Shown: positions 24,785-31,076 of the stretch, piece by piece
How the letters are laid out: each line of letters opens with the position of its first letter
How positions within the stretch are numbered: position 1 is the stretch's first letter
Made by a program: the position numbers and the translations under genes
The notes under the pieces: model-generated
Told to the model about the DNA's origin: nothing
Databases searched by the model: none
Seen by the model: the letters and a program-made list of their open reading frames with translations, nothing else
Source of the DNA: Candidatus Pelagibacter sp.
Lineage (GTDB): Bacteria > Pseudomonadota > Alphaproteobacteria > Pelagibacterales > Pelagibacteraceae
Length of the DNA stretch: 47,293 nt
Assembly: GCA_028095445.1 (NCBI GenBank)
Contig: JAOHCJ010000003.1
Coordinates: 1 to 47,293 of the forward strand
Direction of reading: 5' to 3'

Positions 24785-25210
24785 TTAGCCCATCAAATAA
24801 AAGACGACAAGGTACCTACTTACTTTTCCAATTGCTACTAAAATAATAAAATCAAAAAATCTGACTCGTGATAAACCTGCAACTAAAGTCAGTGGATCAC
24901 CTATAATTGGAACCCAAGCAAATAATAATGACCATTTGCCAAACTTTTTGAACCATTGTGATGACCTTTCTATTTGTGTTTCTTTAAATGGGAACCATTT
25001 TTTTGTAGTAAGATTTCTTGAATAAAGTCCTAGAGTCCAGTTAACAACAGATCCTAAAACATTCCCAAAACTTGCAATGATTAACAGTAATAAATAATCA
25101 TAATTTGATGTTGCAATAAATCCTGCTAATGTGAGTTCAGATGAAAATGGTAAAATGGTTGCAGCTAAAAAAGATATAGTAAATAAAGATAAATAAATCA
25201 CTTTGAGCAC
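24785..25210 (-). CDS. YqaA/DedA-type (SNARE-associated Golgi domain) membrane protein
   Basis: A 141-residue membrane protein of the YqaA branch of the DedA superfamily. Marks are TILPFSSELTLAGFI (18-32), LLLIIASFGNVLGSVVNWTLG (42-62) and the re-entrant motif FAWVPIIGDPLTLVAGLSRV (98-117). DedA relatives act in envelope and lipid homeostasis; the specific role of YqaA is unknown. It overlaps the upstream DUF2256 gene by 13 bases. Confidence 0.88.
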   Translation of the reverse strand: MLKVIYLSLFTISFLAATILPFSSELTLAGFIATSNYDYLLLLIIASFGNVLGSVVNWTLGLYSRNLTTKKWFPFKETQIERSSQWFKKFGKWSLLFAWVPIIGDPLTLVAGLSRVRFFDFIILVAIGKVSRYLVVFYLMG

Positions 25211-25320
25211 TTCTTAGAACAATATTTTACCTTGTTCCAATTAAGCTTCCATTTCTTGCGCCAAACGAAAGACCTTTTGCAAACAGGACAAACCTTTGAA
25301 GGCAAGTTTTCTTTTTTCAT
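25198..25320 (-). CDS. DUF2256 small Cys-rich protein
   Basis: A 40-residue protein starting at ATG 25320, fused head to tail with the photolyase stop (TAATG) and overlapping YqaA by 13 bases. The pattern Cys11-x2-Cys14 (KVCPVCKRSFVWRKKW) and Cys34-x3-Cys38 (VKYCSKKCSK) is the DUF2256 signature and looks like a zinc-binding knuckle. DUF2256 is found mainly beside photolyase/cryptochrome-like genes, as here, so it is probably an accessory nucleic-acid or protein contact factor for that enzyme. This role is inference. The gene is short enough to be missed by automatic callers. Confidence 0.88.
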   Translation of the reverse strand: MKKENLPSKVCPVCKRSFVWRKKWKLNWNKVKYCSKKCSK

Positions 25321-26810
25321 TAAATGGTATTGTGTTTAATGAATTTATCAGCTTCAGATAAAATCATTTTTTTTCTTTCATTTTTCATTTTATCAAAAAC
25401 ATAAACCATCATTGATAATCTAGGGTTCTTTAAAAAAAATTTTCTATTTCTATCTATAAATCTCCAGTACAAACCATCCATCGTATTGCACCATTCCCCT
25501 TTTTTAAAATCCATCATTTTCATAAAATAACTTGATCCACAAATGTATGGTTTAGTTGCAAAAATACCTCCATCACTAAATAATCCCATTCCATAAACAT
25601 TGGGAACCATAACCCAGTCGGATGAGTCGACAAACATTTCCATGAACCACTTATAAACAATTGTTGGTTTAACCTCACAAAGGTTCATTAAATTTGATAA
25701 AATCATCAGTCTCTCAATATGATGGGACCAGCCGTGATTAACAGCATTTTTAATAGCATGATCCAGTGGAGGTAAACCTGTTGTACCCTCATACCAAGAC
25801 TTTTTCATTTTTCTATCATGTTTAAAAAAATTTTTAGTTTCCATTTCATCAGAGTAGCCTTGATAAATTCCACGCATAAATTCTCTCCAGCCTATTACTT
25901 GACGAATATAACCTTCCAAAGAGTTCATTCTGATTTTATATTTTTTGTGAAATTCTAAAATTTTTTGAATGATAATTTCAGGGGTTATCAGTCCTAAATT
26001 AATGTAAGGACTTAATGCACTATGAAACAGAATATTATCTTTCTGATTAACAGCATCCTCATAGTCACCAAATAAATTTGATTTTTCTTTAATAAAAAAA
26101 TCTAAAAGTCTAACAACATCCGTGTATTCTGTTGCAAGCCAAAAATCACTTGTATTACCAGGATGGTTTTTAAATAGTTTTTCAATAATTGGTTTTAATT
26201 TTTTAGTATGAGTAGTTTCATTTATTTTTGGAAATTTTGGTATTGATATATCTTTTGGTAATTTATTTCTGTTATCCTCATCAAAGCTCCATTTTCCTCC
26301 AATAGGATTTCCATCGGCACCCATCAGTATTCCTGATTTTTTACGCACCTCTTTATAAAAAGTTGCCATAAAAGGTTTTTTTGATTTTCCTAGATAATTC
26401 CTGAATTCATCTCTTGAGTTTAGAAACATTGGGGTTTGAACAACATTCCATTTAATTTTTTCTTTTTTTAAAAATTGTGAAATTTTCTTTTCAAAAAATT
26501 TATCTTCAATTTCAAAACTTGAAATTTCTATAATTTTTTTTTGAGTAATTGCTTTTTTTAATTTTTTGAAATAGTCGTCTTTAAATTCTTTATCTTCAAT
26601 TTTTAAATAATCTATTTTATATTTGTTTTTTTTAAGGTTGTCTGCGTACGACCTCATAGAAGATAGAAATAGCAGTATCTTTTGCTTATGATGCTTTTCA
26701 TAAGTGCATAATTCGTTGTCTTCTGCCATAAAAAACACATGGTCCTTTTTGAAGCGGTCCAAGTATTTTAATGGAAATAATTGATTACCAAGTATAAAAA
26801 ACAATTTCAT
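25320..26810 (-). CDS. FeS-BCP/CryPro-type photolyase-like protein with depleted Fe-S ligands
   Basis: A 496-residue member of the prokaryotic (6-4) photolyase/cryptochrome group (PhrB of Agrobacterium). The N-terminal antenna domain (1-125) begins MKLFFILGNQLFP; the helical FAD domain shows GYIRQVIGWREFMRG (300-314), NHGWSHHIERLMILSNLMNLC (358-378), FVDSSDWVMVPNVYGMGLFSDG and KPYICGSSYFMKMMDF. The group binds a 4Fe-4S cluster through four Cys. Two ligands are present (Cys378 and Cys441), but the CxxC pair is replaced by Lys436 and Glu439, and the loop that follows is shortened. The cluster is therefore probably absent or altered. First gene of the operon with DUF2256, YqaA, GATase and MarC; divergent from the SDR gene with only 27 bases between. 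Confidence 0.88.
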   Translation of the reverse strand: MKLFFILGNQLFPLKYLDRFKKDHVFFMAEDNELCTYEKHHKQKILLFLSSMRSYADNLKKNKYKIDYLKIEDKEFKDDYFKKLKKAITQKKIIEISSFEIEDKFFEKKISQFLKKEKIKWNVVQTPMFLNSRDEFRNYLGKSKKPFMATFYKEVRKKSGILMGADGNPIGGKWSFDEDNRNKLPKDISIPKFPKINETTHTKKLKPIIEKLFKNHPGNTSDFWLATEYTDVVRLLDFFIKEKSNLFGDYEDAVNQKDNILFHSALSPYINLGLITPEIIIQKILEFHKKYKIRMNSLEGYIRQVIGWREFMRGIYQGYSDEMETKNFFKHDRKMKKSWYEGTTGLPPLDHAIKNAVNHGWSHHIERLMILSNLMNLCEVKPTIVYKWFMEMFVDSSDWVMVPNVYGMGLFSDGGIFATKPYICGSSYFMKMMDFKKGEWCNTMDGLYWRFIDRNRKFFLKNPRLSMMVYVFDKMKNERKKMILSEADKFIKHNTI

Positions 26811-26837
26811 AATTAAATATAACTAATTAAAAATTAT

Positions 26838-27548
26838 ATGTCAGAAAAATATCTTATTTTTGGTGCGACAGGTTCTGTCGGTTCTAGCTTAGCTGAACAG
26901 CTAAAAAATTCAGGTAATGATATTCATCTAGTTGCAAGAAATGAAAGTGAGGTTCAAGCAATTGCAAAAAAATTGAGTTGCTCTTATACGGTTGCTGATG
27001 TTTTGCAGGGTGGGTTTATAGAAAAAGTAAAATCAGATATTAGTGACATCAAGGGTATCGCTTATTGCGTGGGCTCCATTGATTTAAAACCATTAAGAAT
27101 GGTTACTGAGGCTGACATGAATAAATGTATGAAACTAAACCTTTATTCAGCTGTTGAAGCTATAAAAGGATTTCAGGAAAGTTTAAAAAAGAATAAAGGC
27201 TCAGTAGTTTTATTTTCAACTGTTGCTGCTCAAAGAGGATTTACTAATCATACAATTATTGCATGTGCTAAGGCTGCTGTTGAAGGATTAACTGTTACAC
27301 TGGCTGCTGAGTTTGCTCCAAATATTAGAGTAAATTGTATAGCACCTAGCTTATCAAAATCTAAAATTGCAGAACCAATGTTAAAAAATCCTGCGATAGC
27401 AGAGGGAATTGCAAAAGCTCATCCATTAAAAAGATTGGGAGAAGGAAAAGATTCTGCAGCACTTGCAAAATTTTTAATTACTGAAGAAAGTTCTTGGGTT
27501 ACAGGACAGGTAATAGCTGTTGATGGTGGTAGATCAAAACTTTCTTAA
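26838..27548 (+). CDS. SDR-family protein lacking the catalytic Tyr
   Basis: A 236-residue short-chain dehydrogenase/reductase fold protein. The nucleotide loop GATGSVGSSLAEQL (9-22), Asn101, Ser127 and Lys145 are present, and the C-terminal VTGQVIAVDGGRSKLS is typical. The YxxxK motif reads I-A-C-A-K (Ile141 to Lys145), so the catalytic Tyr is missing. The surrounding NHTIIACAKAAVEGLTVTLA resembles a known SDR subgroup with the same change, so loss of Tyr may be a family trait and not decay. The substrate is unknown. It is divergent from the photolyase gene. Confidence 0.85.
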   Translation: MSEKYLIFGATGSVGSSLAEQLKNSGNDIHLVARNESEVQAIAKKLSCSYTVADVLQGGFIEKVKSDISDIKGIAYCVGSIDLKPLRMVTEADMNKCMKLNLYSAVEAIKGFQESLKKNKGSVVLFSTVAAQRGFTNHTIIACAKAAVEGLTVTLAAEFAPNIRVNCIAPSLSKSKIAEPMLKNPAIAEGIAKAHPLKRLGEGKDSAALAKFLITEESSWVTGQVIAVDGGRSKLS

Positions 27549-27549
27549 A

Positions 27550-28614
27550 GTGAAAAAATTTTTTTTATTAATAATTTTTTTTGTTTTATTTGCTTCAAAA
27601 GGTTATTCCAACAATTTCAAACTCACTAAAATAATAAAACTAAATGAACCTTGGGGATCTTCATTTATTAATAATAATGAAATCATTATTACTGAAAAAA
27701 GTGGAAAGATTAAAATTGTTAATGTTATTTCAAAAGAGGTTACAGAGATTAAACATAATCTTAATTTTCTAGAAGTCGGCCAAGGTGGGTTATTAGATAT
27801 TATTTATCAAGATAACACATTATGGATTTCTTATTCAGAAAATAGAGGGGATTCAAAATCAAGTACATCCATTGCTAAAGCACAACTAAATAAACGAGGA
27901 TTAAATTTTAAAAATATTTTTCAAGCAAATCCTCCAATAGATTCTGGTTATCATTTTGGCTCTCGATTAGCGATTAAAGGTGACTATATTTATGCATCAG
28001 CTGGTGAAAGGGGCCAAGGTATGATTGCACAAGATCCCACAAAACATCCTGGTAGCATTATAAGAATTTATCTTGATGGAGGTATTCCTGAAGACAATCC
28101 AAAATTTAAAGGTCATACTAATTGGTTACCTGAAATATATCAAATAGGCGTTCGTAATCCACAGGGATTAACTATCTCTGATTATGATGGAAAAATTTAT
28201 TTAAGCAATCACGGGGCTAAAGGTGGTGATTGGTTTGGGGAGGCAAAAAAAGGAGAAAATTATGGATGGAAGGTTTTAGGCTGGGGTGGGGAAAACTATT
28301 CAGGAACAAATATTGGTCCAAAATGGAAACCAGGGTTTACTAAAGCTATACAGTACTGGGTGCCTTCAATAGCTACAAGCGCTATTACAATTTATAAAGG
28401 TGATGAATTTAAAGAGTGGAATGGTCATGCACTAATTACTTCTTTAAAAGACAAATCTTTAAGAAAATTAATTTTTAATGATTTATCAAATGTTCAAGAA
28501 AGCATAATTTTTAAAAATAAAATTAGTAGAATAAGAGATATTCAAATTCATCCAATTACCGGAAAAATATACTTATTAGGTGGTAATAGTTTGTGGTTAA
28601 TGGAAAAAAATTAA
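27550..28614 (+). CDS. Soluble PQQ-dependent sugar dehydrogenase-like (YliI type)
   Basis: About 354 residues with a signal peptide (KKFFLLIIFFVLFASKGYSN) and a six-bladed beta-propeller of the GDH-B/YliI family. Marks are LNEPWGSSFIN, FLEVGQGGLLDIIY, GYHFGSRLAIKGDYIYASAGERG (His expected at the PQQ site), QIGVRNPQGLTIS, NHGAKGGDWFGE and NYGWKVLGWGGENY. It oxidises aldose sugars in the periplasm if PQQ is available; no pqq genes are in the window. I chose GTG 27550, one base after the SDR stop, because the in-frame ATG at 27520 lies inside the SDR gene and would add residues before the signal peptide. Confidence 0.88.
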   Translation: MKKFFLLIIFFVLFASKGYSNNFKLTKIIKLNEPWGSSFINNNEIIITEKSGKIKIVNVISKEVTEIKHNLNFLEVGQGGLLDIIYQDNTLWISYSENRGDSKSSTSIAKAQLNKRGLNFKNIFQANPPIDSGYHFGSRLAIKGDYIYASAGERGQGMIAQDPTKHPGSIIRIYLDGGIPEDNPKFKGHTNWLPEIYQIGVRNPQGLTISDYDGKIYLSNHGAKGGDWFGEAKKGENYGWKVLGWGGENYSGTNIGPKWKPGFTKAIQYWVPSIATSAITIYKGDEFKEWNGHALITSLKDKSLRKLIFNDLSNVQESIIFKNKISRIRDIQIHPITGKIYLLGGNSLWLMEKN

Positions 28615-28625
28615 TTAATATTCCT

Positions 28626-28757
28626 TTAATCTAAATTATTATTTTCATTTTCTATCTTTTTTTTTGCTGCCACTCCCTTTTTGATTGCTGAGAAAGCTAG
28701 GTAGCTTATGAAAAATAAAATAGTAATTGATAAAGTAAGAAAAATTATTTTTATCAT
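28626..28757 (-). CDS. Small membrane protein, 43 residues, unknown
   Basis: A complete short frame from ATG 28757 to TAA 28626 lies in the otherwise empty 182-base gap between the sugar dehydrogenase (plus strand) and the hydrolase gene at 28797. It encodes a single hydrophobic helix (residues 2-24) followed by a charged tail (KKGVAAKKKIENENNNLD), the usual form of small bacterial inner-membrane proteins. Codon use resembles the neighbours. There is no clear ribosome site. I do not recognise a family, and expression is unproven. Confidence 0.5.
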   Translation of the reverse strand: MIKIIFLTLSITILFFISYLAFSAIKKGVAAKKKIENENNNLD

Positions 28758-28780
28758 TATTTATTATTCATATATTTAAT

Positions 28781-28811
28781 AAAAAAAAATCTCTATTTAA
28801 TTTTTAAATAG
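28781..28811 (-). terminator. AT-rich terminator-like hairpin over the hydrolase stop codon
   Basis: On the minus strand CTATTTAA pairs with TTAAATAG (8 bp, 3-base loop), closely followed by nine T residues. The stop codon of the hydrolase gene lies inside the stem. The T-tract supports an intrinsic terminator; the nearly all A/T stem makes it weak. It would separate the tesA-hydrolase transcript from the small ORF at 28626-28757. Confidence 0.45.
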
Positions 28812-29789
28812 ATCTTTTAAAGGGCTTATTTGACCTATTTTAAAAATTATAGCATCTTCTTTTTTAAATCCATATTTTTCTGCACTTTTTTTGAATCGGA
28901 CAGGTGGCTCCATAATTGGTTCTAGGGATAAAACAAAAGTTCCCCAATGCATTCCCATTACTTTTTTACTTTTTAAGTCTTGTGCTATATTTAAGGCTTC
29001 TTCAGGTGTCGTGTGATAAATTGATTTATCAAACATAGGTTTAAAATCATAAGCCCCTATATTAATTATTGTTAAATCGATAGGACCATATTTTTCACCT
29101 AATTCTTTATAAATATTTCCATAACCAGTATCACATGCAAATAAAATCTTTTTATCTTTATATTCAATTAAAAAATTTCCCCAGAGTGTTTTATTGGTGT
29201 CAGTTAAACTTCTTTTAGACCAATGAACAGCAGGTAGAAAAGTTACTTTAAAGTCATTGTTAACTTTAATTTCTTCATACCAATCCATTTCATTCACATC
29301 TTTAAATCTATAAGGGGTAAAATATTTTCCAAGATTTAAAGGGACTAGAACTTTTGAATCTTTATATGGATACCTTCTAATGGTCCGCATATCTTGATGA
29401 TCATAGTGATTGTGTGTTAATAAAAATAAATCAGTTTTAGGAATTTCGTTTAATTCTAAAGCAGGCTTAGTAAATCTGTCTGGGCCAAATATCAAAGGTC
29501 CAGCATTTTTTGAAAATACAGGATCAGTTATAATTGTTATGCCTCCTAACTTGATTAAATAAGTAGCATGACCAATCCAAGCGATATAATCCTCATTCTT
29601 ATATTTTTCTAAATCAGATAAAATTTTTTCTTTATCCACAACATGTTTTTTTGGAACAGTCATATCTATTTTCTTTTTTTCTTTTGAAAATTGTCTATAT
29701 GAAAACTTTACATCTTTAGATCTCACGGGCGAGCCTTCTGGATTCTTAAAAGTTCCATCTGGTAAATGATGATAAGGTTTTTTTTCCAT
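28797..29789 (-). CDS. Metallo-beta-lactamase-fold hydrolase (NAPE-PLD/UlaG-like)
   Basis: A 330-residue enzyme with the metal motif THNHYDHQD (His126, His128, Asp130, His131) and the IGHATYLIKLGGITIITDP opening of the NAPE-PLD-like branch. Later ligands are AVHWSKRSL near 193, FACDTGYG near 218 and GMHWGTFVLS near 279. The N-terminal 50 residues (PYHHLPDGTFKNPEGS) also match that branch. Members act as phosphodiesterases or lactonases in the cytoplasm or at the inner membrane; the substrate is not readable. It lies 5 bases downstream of tesA, which hints at a shared role in lipid turnover. Confidence 0.87.
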   Translation of the reverse strand: MEKKPYHHLPDGTFKNPEGSPVRSKDVKFSYRQFSKEKKKIDMTVPKKHVVDKEKILSDLEKYKNEDYIAWIGHATYLIKLGGITIITDPVFSKNAGPLIFGPDRFTKPALELNEIPKTDLFLLTHNHYDHQDMRTIRRYPYKDSKVLVPLNLGKYFTPYRFKDVNEMDWYEEIKVNNDFKVTFLPAVHWSKRSLTDTNKTLWGNFLIEYKDKKILFACDTGYGNIYKELGEKYGPIDLTIINIGAYDFKPMFDKSIYHTTPEEALNIAQDLKSKKVMGMHWGTFVLSLEPIMEPPVRFKKSAEKYGFKKEDAIIFKIGQISPLKDLFKN

Positions 29790-29794
29790 AGTTA

Positions 29795-30412
29795 TTAATT
29801 AGAAGAAATATTTTTTAAAATCATTTCCTGTAAAGTTTTGCTAATAATAATTGTACCTTTTTCATTTGGATGAATTCCATCACTTAAATTTAATTCAGGT
29901 TTTAAAGCAACACCTTCTAGCAAAAAAGGTATCAATGGTAGATTATATTGCTTTGATAAGTCTGGATAAATTTGATCAAAATTACTTTTATATTCAATCC
30001 CATAAGAAGTTGGTGCAATCATGCCTGCCAAAACCACTTTAATATTTTTGTCTTGTGCAGTTTTTATTATTTTTTCCAAATTATTTTTAGTCTCTTTGGG
30101 CTGAATACCTCTAAGCATATCATTTGCTCCAAGACCTAAAATTACTATATCAATATTTGAGTCAGATAATGTCCATTCAACTCGATTTACACCACCAGAA
30201 GAAGTGCTTCCGGAAACACTGCCATTAACTACTTCAATTCTATAACCTTGAGATACTAATTTTTCTTGTAAAACTAACGATAAATGATGTTCATTATTTA
30301 AGCCATACCCGGCCATCAAACTATCACCAAATAATACAATTTTTTCTATTGCAGATACTTTTATAGTAACTAGACAGAAGATAATTATTTTAATAATAAA
30401 ACTTTTATTCAT
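29795..30412 (-). CDS. tesA: Arylesterase/lysophospholipase TesA-like (GDSL/SGNH hydrolase)
   Basis: A 205-residue periplasmic SGNH hydrolase with a signal peptide (1-20). Block I LFGDSLMAGYGL carries Ser31; block III LGANDMLRG supplies Asn; block V DGIHPNEKG supplies Asp and His. I chose ATG 30412: it follows an AGAAGAG ribosome site and starts the signal peptide; the frame remains open for 63 codons upstream, but that part lies antisense to the ABC gene. The ATG overlaps the ATG of the divergent ybbA-like gene in the four bases CATG. The divergent tesA / ybbA-ybbP layout is the same as in E. coli. Confidence 0.92.
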   Translation of the reverse strand: MNKSFIIKIIIFCLVTIKVSAIEKIVLFGDSLMAGYGLNNEHHLSLVLQEKLVSQGYRIEVVNGSVSGSTSSGGVNRVEWTLSDSNIDIVILGLGANDMLRGIQPKETKNNLEKIIKTAQDKNIKVVLAGMIAPTSYGIEYKSNFDQIYPDLSKQYNLPLIPFLLEGVALKPELNLSDGIHPNEKGTIIISKTLQEMILKNISSN

Positions 30413-31076
30413 GAACACTCTTCTTAAATTAAAAAAGATAAATCTTAAATACCAAACTAACAAAGAAACTATAAAAGTTTTAAACAATATTGATCTAACA
30501 ACAAAGAAAAAAGATACAATCTCTATTGTTGGCGAAAGTGGCTCAGGAAAAACTAGTTTAATTATGTTAATTGGGGGTTTAGAAAAAGCAACCTCAGGCA
30601 AAATTTATTTTCAAGATCAAGATTTAACTACTCTTTCTGAAGATGAAGTTTCTAAGATAAGAAGAAAAAACATTGGAATTATATTTCAATCTTTTTATTT
30701 AATTCCAAATTATACAGCAGTAGAAAATGTTGCTTTAACCCTAGAGCTAAATAAACTTAAAAATCCTGAACAACAAGCAAAAGAATTATTGGATCGTTTT
30801 GGATTAAAGAATAGATTTAATAATCTACCAAGTCAATTATCAGGTGGAGAACAGCAAAGAGTAGCTATAGCAAGAGCAATAGCTATGAAGCCTTTGTTAA
30901 TATTAGCTGACGAACCAACTGGTAACTTGGATAGTGAAAACTCAGTAATGATATCAGATATATTATTTAAGTACGTGAAGGAAGAAAGTTCTTCTTTAAT
31001 TATTGTAACTCACGATCCTAAGTTAGCTAATAAAGCCAAAAGAAAAATTAAAATTAAAGATGGAAAAATTGCTTAA
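30411..31076 (+). CDS. ybbA: ABC transporter ATP-binding protein (YbbA/LolD-like)
   Basis: A 221-residue ATPase with Walker [10 protein letters not shown] (about 38-46), Q-loop FQSFYLIPN, signature [14 protein letters not shown] and Walker [13 protein letters not shown]. It belongs to the LolD/MacB-type cluster that works with FtsX-like permeases. It partners with the permease that starts inside its last codons. The start codon shares two bases with that of tesA on the other strand, so there is no 5' untranslated space and no upstream Shine-Dalgarno is seen. A leaderless transcript is possible. Confidence 0.92.
   Translation: MNTLLKLKKINLKYQTNKETIKVLNNIDLTTKKKDTISIVGESGSGKTSLIMLIGGLEKATSGKIYFQDQDLTTLSEDEVSKIRRKNIGIIFQSFYLIPNYTAVENVALTLELNKLKNPEQQAKELLDRFGLKNRFNNLPSQLSGGEQQRVAIARAIAMKPLLILADEPTGNLDSENSVMISDILFKYVKEESSSLIIVTHDPKLANKAKRKIKIKDGKIA

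Noticed and set aside
30413..30601. A 63-codon N-terminal extension of tesA
   Set aside because: It lies wholly antisense to the ABC ATPase, and the signal peptide begins at ATG 30412 after a ribosome site.
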